DNA of 22,126 nt, taken from contig NW_003105105.1 in the NCBI RefSeq assembly GCF_000003605.2, positions 308,336-330,461 on the forward strand. The letters are read 5' to 3'. Each line of letters opens with the position of its first letter. The first letter of the stretch is position 1. This document shows positions 1 through 12,400 of this stretch, one piece after another. The position numbers and the translations under genes were made by a program. Under the pieces are notes generated by a model. It made no database searches. It worked only from the letters and a program-made list of their open reading frames with translations, and was not told the DNA's origin. The stretch comes from Saccoglossus kowalevskii (taxonomy: Eukaryota; Hemichordata; Enteropneusta; Harrimaniidae).

Positions 1-473
1 TAGTTTACGTTATGGAGCTGACTCTCGATAGTTTACGTTATGGAGGTGACTCTTGATAGTTCGCGATATGGAGGTGACTCTCGATAGTTCACGTTATGGA
101 GGTGACTCTTGATAGTTCGCGATATGGAGGTGACTCTTGATAGTTCGCGATATGGGGGTGACTCTCGATAGTTCACGTTATGAGGTGACTCGATAGTTTA
201 CGTTATGGAGGTGACTCTCGATAGTTTACGTTATGGAGGTGACTCTCGATAGTTTACGTTATGGAGGTGACTCTCGATAGTTTACGTTATGGAGGTGACT
301 CCCGATAGTTTACGTTATGGAGGTGACTCTCGATAGTTTACGTTATGGAGGTGACTCTCGATAGTTTACGTTATGGAGGTGACTCTCGATAGTTTACGTT
401 ATGGAGGTGACTCTCAATAGTTCACGTTATGAAGGCTACCCTCGATTATTCATGTTATGGTGGCGAATTTTGA
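1..473. repeat. 28-bp minisatellite, about 17 tandem copies
   Basis: The unit reads approximately TAGTTTACGTTATGGAGGTGACTCTCGA. About 17 head-to-tail copies run from the window edge to about 473, with a degenerate fragment near 505-530. Two sub-types alternate in the first six copies (TTTACGTTA versus TTCGCGATA), while copies from about 194 to 417 are nearly identical, which suggests recent local expansion. Copy 7 is shortened to 25 bp. The period is not a multiple of three and the units contain stop codons, so this is not coding. It lies in the last intron of the plus-strand gene ending at 1110, and the array continues beyond the left edge. Confidence 0.95.
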
Positions 474-530
474 TAGTTATTGGGGCAACATCACTAAGAT
501 TCACAATATGGAGGTGACTCTTGCATAGTT

Positions 531-964
531 CTGTATTTTCTGTAGTTCTTGAATTTTCAAAATATTTTTTACAAAATTATTGACTTATTGCACAAGTTTC
601 AAAGCAGAATAATATATTGAAGATTGTCGATAAAATAGCATGACAATACATACTTCTAACAACATTAGTCTCTGTTTTGAACTTCTTGAATAAAATGACA
701 AATTACAACTGTCAAATCTTCTAGAAAAATTAACTAGAAAAATTAATTTCCAGTCAAGTTTGCATTCCTTTATTTCAATGTAACTTTGTACCCCAGTCAC
801 CATTTCTACCTTAGTCTTACATTGATATATGCAGTGTCAGGTTAGTCTGGTTGAACACATATCTAGAAATACTTATTTATCTTTTTATATCTGGGGACAG
901 CAATCAACAACATTTCTAAATGTGTGCTGTACTTGTATCCAATTTATTGTATTTATTATTTTAG
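531..964 (+). other. Intron sequence before the terminal exon; nothing recognised
   Basis: AT-rich sequence between the minisatellite and the acceptor (TTATTATTTTAG) at 964. I see no conserved open frame or RNA gene. It is interpreted as the 3' part of the last intron of the gene whose final exon starts at 965. Confidence 0.5.
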
Positions 965-1110
965 ATGAACTACGAGAAATGATGACATCGGCTGGTTTGA
1001 TAGAAGAACAAAACACAATAGATAGAAGACTGCAAGTGAACAGAGGTCGTCAGTTAACCATGTACCGTGTATGGATTCAGTGCAAATACAGGAAGCCTGT
1101 CAAAACGTGA
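965..1110 (+). CDS. Terminal coding exon of an unidentified plus-strand gene
   Basis: The frame opens after a good acceptor (polypyrimidine run then TTTTAG). It begins with two bases completing a split codon, gives 47 full codons and ends at TGA 1108-1110. The peptide starts [10 protein letters not shown] and ends with a basic tail; its core ([11 protein letters not shown], then MYRVWIQ) has the look of a conserved C-terminus rather than random translation. I do not recognise the family. A longer open frame from 829 includes intronic sequence and is not the real start. The rest of the gene lies to the left, beyond the minisatellite. A canonical AATAAA follows 227 bp after the stop, supporting a last exon. 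The exon call is moderately secure; no function is claimed. Confidence 0.6.
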
Positions 1111-1336
1111 CATTTCAGAGTACACACCTACTCATACTAGGTGTCAATATTTCACAATTTAAAACTAGATCCATTCATTGTAAATGGCAACATCAAAGTG
1201 TACTAACTTTTTGTTCTGAATCTGTCATGCTTTTCCTAAGACATACAAATTATAATTATACAAATGTAACAGCCAGTTCGCAGAAAGTTTTTAATGTGTA
1301 TTTATTGCCTTACATGGAAATACATTTATAATAATG

Positions 1337-1342
1337 AATAAA
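1337..1342 (+). terminator. AATAAA poly(A) signal of the left gene
   Basis: A canonical AATAAA hexamer lies 227 bp downstream of the TGA at 1108-1110. The spacing fits a short 3' UTR for the terminal exon at 965-1110. A TG-rich downstream element is not obvious. Confidence 0.5.
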
Positions 1343-3208
1343 GAAATTTTAAGGAATATGCTTTCATTGTATTATTTAATAAGATAATACTGTTTGTCCA
1401 AACAGAGTAAGAAAGCGCAGTTGTATAACGTTAAAAGAAAGCCTTTATTTCTTGCATACCAGCAAACAAAATTCTGAAATCAAGTTATAGGCAAGACTTT
1501 CTCATCACCACTGTGATACATGTGACTGTAGTTTGTATCACATTTATTCATACCGGTATTGATACACTCGCTCATAAAAACCCTTTTATCCGCTTGAATA
1601 ATTATGATACCATATTAACCTTTTCACCACCAGTTAATACCGTTTATAGTCTGCACTTTTCTTTAGAATATTGATACAAAAATAGGCTAATGTTTAAAGT
1701 GAAAATTATAATTTGCCAAATTTTTTTTGTTAGCTCCAAAAATTAGGGTTCATTTCCAGAAGTATTGATCTTCTTAAAAACTGCTGTTTTCAATAAAATA
1801 TATCAGTATATATTAAATTGTTAAATGCCTTTGCCTTTGCATGTAATTTGGTCACCATGTGTTAGCTAATTAACATACTATATACCGGTATGTATATATA
1901 TATATATGCGTACAAAAACAATAAAACTACAGCTAAAACTGAAAATGTTTATTTTGGGAACAGTATTTGCATGTATATCAATACCTTGCTGACATCACAG
2001 CACTTGTTGTGGTATGTTCAGTCTCTGGTCAGGTGGTTGATTGTTTTTACTCCAAATATGGGTAACTGAAATACCGAAGTAAGCTATAATGCATGTATAG
2101 CAGTGAGAATAATGGGGAAAAAACAAGCCTTGAAAACAACTTTCTGCCACTATGCATTCAATGTTTTATTTGATTGTGTATATTTCTTAGAAAACAAGGA
2201 CAGCGAGTAATGTTTAATGACTAATTAGCTTACACAACGTAACGACAACGTGCGATTAGACAAACACAAAATTATTTTGGGGGATATTTCTATGTTTAAT
2301 AATGTGCTGTACACATTTGATGATGGTCAATTTTGATGAAGTAAGGGTATTCTAACGGAATATTCCCCTGTCAAAGATCGGCCTTTCGATGTGAGCTACG
2401 AAAAAAGAAATTAGAGTTCAAAATCAAATCACCGATTGATTGCAGGAAAACAGTCATAAATTTAAGCACTTCAAAAATCAGTAAATCATTTTTGAGCTAA
2501 GGTATCTATCTACCTTAATGCATCAAATGCTGACACCATTTTTTGTGTAGGCTTTCACAAGGCGTATTTTGGTAGTAACTACAAAATGTATTTTGTAAGA
2601 CCGACATGAATAGCTATCTTCTATACTTATAATTCTCAAGCTTTTTTGTGAAAATTAATGACCTACAGTCCTGATTTTTATAATATTTGGAATGAGAGTT
2701 TCAGAAAATATATATAATGTAAAATATTAGATGACAGACAAAACATATGAATATAATATCACACAAGTCCACAGTATCTTTAAGAAATATGTACATGTTA
2801 ACAAGTGTGAAAAATTATATCTTATATCTTGTCCCAAAAAGTGCAATATGCTTAATCTTGGCTATATATATATATATGTATATACCTGTGATTACCAAAA
2901 TAATTGCCAACGACGTCAACGACAACGGCAGACAGAAATTTGTCCCTTAATATATCTTTGATGGTATGGGCAAGGTAAAAACATACTCGTAGGAACATCA
3001 CCAGTGGTGTATGTTATGATTTTGAAATGTATAATATTAATCTCTGAGGGTTACTGGCTGGCAGAAATATGTTGTGAGGTACAACAATTCCTGTAGATGA
3101 TTGTACAAAATGAAGTCATAACAAGCGTCATCAATGTTCCTAGGAAACAGGTTTTCATCAATGCCTGCTGTAGCAGTGTGTCAATCTCTACATGTGCACA
3201 CAGCAACA
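1343..3208. other. Intergenic region between two convergent genes
   Basis: AT-rich sequence between the poly(A) signal of the left plus-strand gene and the stop codon of the minus-strand PARP-family gene. Part of it must be the 3' UTR of the latter, but I see no canonical poly(A) hexamer close to its stop on the minus strand. The nearest TTTATT on the plus strand is at 2165-2170. The interval contains (TA)n runs near 1893-1907 and 2863-2876 and two TACCGGTA palindromes (1551-1558 and 1883-1890). Around 2908-2932 an ACGACGTCAACGACAACGG stretch resembles the CGTCGTC-type tract at the right edge. Open frames around 2731-2961 run through (TA)n and show no conserved features. Confidence 0.5.
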
Positions 3209-3423
3209 CTACTGGGTAATGTATTTCAGTACAGCTTCATTTATATCCATCTGAGCATTTTTGATATACTCCTTGGCTACATCATCATCGTCCTCTCCAG
3301 TACACTCCTTAAACTGTGCTACCAGGGAGTCCATCACTTGTTTCACAGGATCATCTTCTACCACGCTATGAAATGAGCGTATTCCAGTCAAAGCGTTTGT
3401 TGTTGATTGAGTTGCGTATTCAC
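3209..3423 (-). CDS. PARP-family gene, last exon with UBA-like segment (residues 824-894)
   Basis: The acceptor TTTCTAG opens at 3423. Two bases complete Ser824, and the frame ends at TAG 3211-3209. The last 45 residues (from VKQVMDSLVAQFKECTGE to INEAVLKYI) have the helical spacing of UBA-like domains of the FAF1/UBXN7/NSFL1C type: a Q-F-x-x-x-T-G turn, then A-x-x-[FY]-[IL], then D-[IL]-N-x-A-V. The usual function there is ubiquitin binding. A TTG codon at 3391 is internal, not a start. Confidence 0.72.
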
Positions 3424-6400
3424 CTAGAAATTTGAGAACATACAGTAGAACAAGAATTTGAAAATAAGAATAAATTTCACAACAGAAAAAGCCACATTGC
3501 TCTTCACGTTCATAAAATGTTTTTTTCTAGGGCAAAGTCGCGCAATAATTGTTGACTTTTAAATATGCAATAAAGGGAAAAAACATTTTTTGGATTTGAA
3601 AAATTGGATAATGATTATTCATAATCTAAACGTATTGCTTTTGAATGTCTAGCTCATTTGGAAAATGTGCGTCACTTTTACAATCATTTGTTCACTTTTT
3701 TTTGTTTACATTAGATGCAGAGCGCTATAATATGGGATGGAAATAGAATCCACCCATAACGTTTTTTGTTGTTATTTTGGACTTTTATTTCTACTAGCAG
3801 GAGAATGATTTATAATAACAAGGGTATCACAAAAATACCGCAAAATATGCACTCAGTAGAGGAATGCCTTTGTGCATATTTTGTGTAATTCCCGTAATAA
3901 CCTCATGTCTGCTCAACAAAGAGTTTAAATTACTCATTGGCAATTATTAGTTCATGCACGGTGACAGTGGTATTCATAATCCTGAGAATGGTAACCAGTA
4001 GGATATAAAGCAGTTAGTTGTGCGTGTTTTTTATGTCAATATCTTTATCACAACAAGTACCAGATTACTGTGAGACAAACTTACTCTAATGAACTATCAA
4101 TAAATAAAAATAATCACAAGGTTTCAAGTCGAAAGATAAATTACTGGTAGTTATTAAAGTTACAATCGCTGATTTCTGTTGAATATCGTTTATGCAACGG
4201 GAACACACCAGCTTTATGTGATGTCGCTATTATGTGTAGACATTAATAAATCGTAAATGCAAGTAAAACGTGGTAACACTAAATAGCAGTTACTGGGTCA
4301 TTTTGTTGGTAATTGAGTCCCAAGCGACAATAACAACACACGCTAAAAACACAAAGGCTCGTAGGTAGACGCTTGTTAGTAAACAATGACACACTATGGC
4401 CATCTGACGCATGCGCAGGTGACGACACCCCCGCCTTAAACATAATCCTGCTACATTAACAACAATGTAGAATATCAATGGCAAAAAAACCTGAATTTTT
4501 TATCTGAACTTCTGAGATCTTCATCTATCTTTCTATAAAGTTTGATGCAATGAAGTACACTAGATATAAACCAAATGTACTCACTTTTATCAATCACATT
4601 ATCATCATCAGCAGTGAAGAGTTGAAGATTTTCAGATGTATCATCTATGGTTTCTGCTACCTGTATTTCATCTTCTTCTTCTTCTTCCTCTTCATCTTCC
4701 TCCTCCTCTTCCTCTGGTTTCTTTTTACCATGTTTTCTTCCTATAGGTTTAGGCGGTGTGTCAGGAGTAAGGACAGCAGGTACTGGTGCAGAGGCCGGGT
4801 CGTCGATTGAACCATACGTCTCAGAGTAAGCAATTAGAAGGTTTTCAACCTGTTGTCATAAAATGCATTAAGGCATATGACTGCCATGTCATGCCATGTA
4901 TGATAAGGGTCTCATGCGATGTATGTGTAAGTTGTATGTCCACACAAAATGTTAACGTGTGCTTTGCAGTGACCACAACCCTGTAATTCAACCTCAAGTA
5001 ACGTGATTTTGTATCCACTCATATTTATCTTGATCAATTGTTATGGTATAATTTTTACTGCTTTCATCAATTTTTGAAACTTTCAACAAATAGTTCTGTC
5101 CAAAATGTTCTAGTTTTCAGGGAATTTTAATCAAATTTTTTTAATTTTGGGGGGGGGGGTGTTTTTATAGTCAGTATCATAATAGGACTACAAAATTACA
5201 CATGAATAAAGAGGTTATTACAGAAAATTTGCAAATATTGGCATGAATATATCATTATTTTCGGAGTAAGTCTTTGTGCACACACACAATATATAAATTT
5301 CAAAATGGCCAAGACTTTCTGGGTATCTGTGAATGTTATTATTTTTCTTTTCAAGATTGTACAAGGTGAATAAAATACGATGCGATGTATTTATCATTAC
5401 TTGGTAGCTATTTCTGTTGACTGGGATGAATGGAAACTTTTATTATTCAAACTTGTTAGCAAATTTTCCCACCATCTCCATATTGTACAATCACATGCAT
5501 CCATAATAACATTATTATATCTAAGACAATAAATGTGACGGCAGGCTGTGTCTTGGGACTCTTTAGTGAAATATTTATTGGTGTAAATTTGTATGAAATG
5601 TGGGGAATATGTACTAAACATCTAACTTTCATTGAGTTACTGCACATCCAATTTTTGGCAATCATTATAGACAGCTCTAGGAGTGATCTCAGAGAGCAGA
5701 TGACAATGTATACAGACCTTGTTCAAAGCTTGGTCATCTGCTCCTTGCTGCTGTAATCGTAAATGATGACTTTTCAAATACTTTCGAATTTCATCAACTT
5801 GATGATCAGATGCTTGAACACACTTTCGTCTGTAAGCTTCTCTTTTGGGAGTTTCATTTGGGAACAATGACTCACTTGCCTAGGCACAAACAACAGGTTG
5901 TCATGACTACAATCATACAATGCAATATAACACTACCAGTACCACTATTACGTATCAAATGAATTAATATTCATGTTCCTAAAATAGTACTACATGTACA
6001 ATATTAATCTCAATGTCCCTCATAGAATAATATAAGATGAATTATAAAAGTTCCTGAACGAATAATAGTACATCAAAATATCTAAGCTACAGTCCCTTTG
6101 GGACAATGCTAATGATATGCACGCTAATCTGCAGGTGGGAATCGTTTATTTACCCGCGACGAGCACTGTTTCAAAGAAATATGGTCAGTTTCCAGACAGG
6201 TCTACAGAGGGACTGTGTCTAAGCTAAAATACCAGCCAGATTTGAAAAGGGCAGAGAAACACAGAACATCATTTTTTATTTATACTCCTAACAACACATC
6301 AGTTTACTATACTTTACTATTTATTTGACACATACCAAAATTGCAAACTGGTTAATACAATACTCAAGTTTGAAAGAAATTGTTTGAGTTATTGTAACCA

Positions 6401-9400
6401 TAAGAACAAGTCAATGACAACAACAATGGGGACTGACACTTCATCTACAGTGATATGGAAAAGGTATACATACATTAGACTATCAAACTCAAGGTACTGT
6501 AAAATAATTTACCGTATTTTAGCTGGAATTAATTTTGGGTGTTTTGTATGGAATTTATTTTCACTGATTTTTTATTGTAAAATGTGAAATACAAGAAAAA
6601 AGATATATTTGCTGGATTTTATTTTCATTGAATCATTCCTTCAGCGAAAATTAATTCCAAGCAAAAATAAAATATTTCACAGTAACTTAGGTTCAAGCAA
6701 CCATGGTGCTTTCTGAGCAATGACATAAGTATAATAAATACCTCATCTTTGGTGGCTTTTTTTTTCTTCTTTTTCTTCAGTGTTTTTCTTACTTCTTCTA
6801 GTTTCTCATCATGTGATAAGGGAAGAGCAGACGCAGATGTCTGTCTCTGCACATTGGAACTTAAACTGCCCCCTTTATTCTTTGATCTCAATTGTTTTCT
6901 GACTTCCTCTAGTTTGCGGTCATGTTCATCAGCAGTTTGCACATCCCAGACAAGTCTTTTTGAATTACCAACAGCTGATTCATTTTGTGCCCTGGAGGAT
7001 GCTCCAGGGGGTCCCCCTGCACCCTCAGTGGATGAGGCATTATAACTAAGCTCAGCTGAGAGGTCCTCGTTCTGCACAGGATAAAGACTAGCCTCAACTT
7101 CTGCTGAGATAGCGTCATCTTGATTAAACATCCATAGCTCATTGGACACTTCTTCAGCAACTTCATCCTGGATGGTTGTTATGGAAACTTCTTTTTTTGC
7201 ACTAGCATCAACAATAGTTGAAACAGAGACACTGTTTGTTGCTATATTTTCAGAAGTTGTGCTGTTTAACTTGGATGTTGTCTCAACTGAGGCGCTTTGG
7301 TTGGTGTTGTTTTTCCTTGTAGTTGGCTTATAAGTGATTATATATTCTGGCATAACTCTGTTGTTATTATATAGAATATATTCATCATCTCCCATGATAT
7401 TACCCTTGGAGGAATTAAGAATAAAATATTAGTATAATAATTTCCATTTTTCATGCCTGAAATCGAACATAAAATGGGACAAAGAAAGGTCATAGTGATA
7501 TAGTGACATCATAACAGAGTATTTCAATTTTTGATAATGTGCTATACCGGTACACATTTAATGAGAACCATATTCCTGATTGAAAAATTAAAGAAAAAAA
7601 GGAATTCAAGTTCAAACTCAAGTCGTTCGATTTTTGCAGCAGAAATTCCGTCTTCACCTTTCGCATATTCACACAGTGAACAAAAATCATTTATTGTCAC
7701 TTAGTTCAATGTGTGTTATAAATCATCTTGCCAAATAAAGCTAGCTTATTATGTCTGACAAAATATGCAATTGTAAAGTCAAGATTAAATTAACCAGAAT
7801 GAAATGTACACACCAGCTGGCTTGCAAACTCGGCATTTTTATGTTTATAATTTCACCTGCTGAAGCCATTTTTTTCCCATATATTATGAACATCTGAGGA
7901 GAAGTTCAGCCGGTGGTGTACATTCTAGTCACATTATCAAAAATTAATTTACATTTTCATTCAATTTTGTTATTTGGATAAGTTGAACAGTTTTATATTT
8001 ACATATTTTCTATATTCGATAATAAAAAAATTAAGATACAGGGTCAGCGAACGCAACATTTAAATTCAAACAGTAACTGACGGTTCTACATGAATGTTGT
8101 ATCTTTGACTTTGCTATGCGTTTCTTGTACTTTTATTCATTGAGTTAGGGTTACATAATCACGTGTCATGACAATGACCTTATTAGCTAATCACATTACG
8201 CCATGTATGTTGTCATGAGCTGATCACAATACGCAATAAAAAGTGGCACTTCACCGCTAACCTACAACCCGGTAACAACGAGCTACAAAAATTAAAATAG
8301 ACGATAATTCATACATTCTCCTTTAAGATATTTCAACCACAAAACTATGTACATAAAGCTCACATAAATAATCAGTTTCCCAGAGGGGTTCTTACAAACT
8401 TTTCGGCAATTTTTCATGGCTATATAGTGTTTATCTCTAGAATCACTCAGGGTGAATTGCATTCAGGCTTCTAACATGTTAAAATTTTTACAACATTTAT
8501 TGAATAAATGCTAAATACCCTTATAACATAATTTTTTTATTGTCTGAATCTAAGCTACTGTAACAATGTTTAGTTTTTGTTTTCTGATTCAGTGACTTCT
8601 TTCCATATTTATAGAGCTTCACTCTATCAAACTTGATCAAATACTTTGGCCAAAATTGTTAAACAGTAACTGCGAAGTGTTTTCACTGATCTTCAACTTT
8701 GTGACCAGGTATTTCAGTGATGGCTTTTTATAATGGAATGCAATTTTTAAAGTTTAAAGATATAATATACAACAACATTTCTGACCACAAGATTTCAGCA
8801 TTAATTTTTCATAAAACCAAACAAAAACCAGACTGTGGTCCATTTCTGTCACTGATTCAAATCAAGGTCATGACGCCACTGAAAACTACAGCATTACCAT
8901 CTAACCGAACTATTTATTCTGAGCATGCTCAGTTGTTCTCCCAGTGTTGTTGGAAGAGGTAATTGGATGGATGGATGAAAATCACAAAAAAAACACTTAG
9001 GATTTTCAGATTTTGGAAAAAAAATTATGCGCATATTCAACAGAGACTTGTTCATCAACCTGTTAAGTTTCATTGATATCTGCTGCAGAATTTCTGAGAA
9101 AATGTTAGAGATGTAAAGGAAACAGGACAGACGGAAACTGGAAATAAAAAACTCGTATACTCCCCTTTTTAGTTTGCACCTGAACAGTTACTAATAAATA
9201 CACATTATTGGTGTTCTTAAAATATTTCGCCATAGATCACAAACATAATTTTTTTTAAAGTTAATTCTGCAATGTTTTTACATTATGCACTTTTGCATTA
9301 TTTGATTCTTCTATTTTCAAAGAAAATGCAATCTTCAATTTTGTTAGTTTCACTTTTTTTCACAAAATCTTTCATCCACAAGAATTTTTGGTGATTTTCT

Positions 9401-12400
9401 TCTGCCTTGTTCAATATCTAAATTGTGGTAACTGAGTTATGAAAAACTTGAACCTACCTTCACAGAATCATAATACTTTGGTTGCCCAGGTAACCGATTT
9501 TCTCGTATTGGTTCTGTTTTCAAATCTGGATTTTTCTCTCCAGGGGCATATTCCTGTGTGAAATTAAAAAAAATTGTTATAACAAAAAAAAGTTCTATGA
9601 TTCAGACATTCTCTTTTTAAATTAATCATGCTACCGGTATTTTAACAATCTATACACCATCTGAAAGCTTGACCAACTCAAAAACTAGATAACTACAGGC
9701 ATGTTACCGAAAATCAATGGTAGTTATTCAGTTAAAGTTTTAAAATAAGCCAGATAAAGAAAACAGCGATGCAATTGCCTGTTCTACAGTGTTACTAATA
9801 TCTTGTGTAATTCACAGGTCAATCACATGTGCTTTCAATAGTCAGAATAGTTAAAAAAAACACAATACCAATACTGGCCATCACATAATCCCTTAAACAT
9901 TGCTTATGCTTATGCACAGGTGTATTTGTCTATATTTTAGCTTTCAGGTGATATATAGGTTGTTACAGTAGAATACTATATCTTTTAGGAACTTTTAAAG
10001 AATGTTCCAATCACAGTTTAATTTTTTAAGTTGTGTTTAAACCCTGCTGCTACCTTAATTTCATGAAAGGCAAATATTCACAAATTTTGTACAATTTGAT
10101 ACCACTGTATCCAGTATCCAGTATTCTTGCTCAAGACTGTTTACATATATGACTTTTAATGCCGAAGGAAAGATGGGTCTAAGGCTGAGGAAGAACACAC
10201 TAAAGGATAATGGATGCTAGCTCCCAAACAAAAATATAGAATCAACGAAGATGTTAATGAGCACAAATAACTCACTCAGAATAACTCACCTTAGTATCAC
10301 CAAGCAGAACTCTACATTTTAGAATATATGGAAACTTAGATGGACAGCTTCCGTCTGGATTAACTGAATATAACATACACTTATTTACATTATCACTGAA
10401 ATAAAAAAAACATCAGTACACAGTAAGATTTAGTAGATAGACCAACAAACAACTGTGTTTCATACACTATCATTAATAAAAAAAAATCTTAGAAAAAACA
10501 CTGATGTGCTGAAGGTATTAGAGGCATGAAGTAAAAATAAAAAATACTGTACCTACTATATTAGAAGCACACAGTCCAGAAACAATGTAAACTGGATATT
10601 ATGATCCATATTACAATATCCCAATTGGAACAATGGGCCTAGTGTAAAACACTTTAGTTTTGGACAAATTTTTTGAAAGTCAGTGAAAATCACAACGTTC
10701 TGTAGCAGTGACAATTTATTTAATGTTCTATGATATCTAGGGGAGATTTGATGCTTTTGACATTGAATCCATTACTTATTATTATAGTTGGTGCATTCAT
10801 ATTACATGTAGTTTTCTAATGAATTTATGATATCATCTCACCTGAAATATATTCCTCTGCCAAAAAATCCAATTTTTCCTCTTCTTAAATCCAGTCCATC
10901 ACTACATATCTCAGCTATGTCAACCATAGAACCATGATACAAGTAACATTCATTCAAGTTAAATTCTGTAGACACATAATATATAGTAAGTACTTTGTAC
11001 GCACTTTGTTTTAAAATATGTGCATCCTTCCCAGTGATAAATAAATATGATTTTGGGAGTCATTGTTCAATACAATGTCTTCAAATCTAGTGCACCAACA
11101 GTGAGATGTCATCAAATACAGTGCACCAATAGTGAGATGTCATCAAATACAGTGCACCAATAGTGAGATGTCATCAAATACAGTGCACCAACATTGAGAT
11201 GTCATTAACACTAGTGTATCAAATGAGATGTCATCAAATCCAGTGCACCAACAGCAAGATGTCATCACATACAGTGTACCAATAGTGAGATGTCATCAAA
11301 TACAGTGCGCCAATATAGAGATGTCATCAATACTAGTGTATCAAATGAGATGACATCAACTCCAGTGTACTAAAAGTAGATGTCATTAAATACAGTGCAC
11401 CACGATGAGGTGTCATCAAATCCAGTGCACCAACAGTGAGATTTCATCAAATCTAGTCCACTAAGAATGAGATGTTATCAATATTAGTGCACCAAAAAGT
11501 GAGATGTCACAGTCACCTACATGAAAAACTATCATACATGTCATCAATTTGAGCATAGCCTACAAAACCACAATTGAATTCACCTATTGGTCTGTTCTTT
11601 GACATGCGCTCCCTTTCAAACTGAAACTTCCCCCATAAATCCAGATTTTCCAATCTTTCAATCCGATTGATTTGTACATTGGTGTTAGTAAACTCTGTCC
11701 GAATACTACAATATTCATAAGAACTGGTTTCCAAGGTGACCAGATAATATCCCTCTTCGCTTGACCATCCATCGGTCTTCCAGTTTGACGGGTGATCACT
11801 GTCACCCGTTTCAAATGGTTTAAGTGGTTTGTAATGTGTTATAGCCTTGACCTTTGAATCAGAATCAGATTCTACAGTGTCAACAAGAGGGGCAGATGCC
11901 TTCTCTGTAAATTGTTTCTTTTTAACTTTGTCACTGTGATTTACAACATCAGTAACGTTACTTTCCCATGATGAAGAAGACCAGGCGTTGACTGGGGAAA
12001 TATGCCAGCCTGAGTTCTGATCAGTGTCGAATTCATTTGAACTACTCGCTTCATTCTCAATATCCAGATTCACATCAGAAGTTACAACTTTCCACTTCTT
12101 TTTCTTGGGATGAGTTTTATGTTTATCTTCAGCACTCAGCATCATGTTTTTTTCCAAAGCAACAGTCGATGCTGCTCCTCTGCACAATAGAGTCTTGTTT
12201 TCTAAACTGCCTTTTGGTATACTAGTATGATTTTTCAATTTTTTATTGTTTTTTAAATCATTTAAAAACCGTTCTGTTTCCATGGCTTTTTTTTGAAGTT
12301 CTTCCTTTTTCACTAATCTCTCTATTTCATCATTATCATCATCAGCATTAGTTGTAATTTCTATGCTATCACCATGGTTACCACTTAATCCAGTATATGG

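Noticed and set aside
1-473. CRISPR-like array
   Set aside because: The repeats are directly adjacent without unique spacers, in an intron-bearing animal-type genome. This is a minisatellite.
829-964. ATG-initiated frame leading into the terminal exon of the left gene
   Set aside because: A clear acceptor at 964 and low-complexity Phe/Ile-rich translation before it indicate intron, not a first coding exon.
2731-2961. Overlapping plus-strand frames with a Tyr/Ile run
   Set aside because: The run comes from a (TA)n tract. No conserved features and no gene context.
4550-4829. Plus-strand open frames rich in Phe or Ser
   Set aside because: They are the antisense reading of the Glu/Asp tract exon of the PARP-family gene, and the composition follows from that tract.
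6625-6741. Continuation of the minus frame past DEKLEEVRKTL
   Set aside because: The donor GAG|GTATTT at 6742/6741 ends the exon, and the following sequence enters the MITE at 6495-6684. The next exon continues in phase.
6749-7333. Plus-strand frames opposite the large repeat-bearing exon
   Set aside because: Antisense shadows of the exon at 6742-7404. They lack homology, while the minus frame carries the ART motifs and repeats.
8717-8962. 81-codon plus-strand open frame
   Set aside because: It has no splice context, no homology recognised and lies inside a PARP-family intron on the opposite strand. Its length is expected by chance.
11513-11583. C-terminal tail of the 311-codon frame
   Set aside because: The donor ATAG|GTGAAT at 11584/11583 gives a phase-correct junction to the HGS exon. 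The tail is intron translated by chance.
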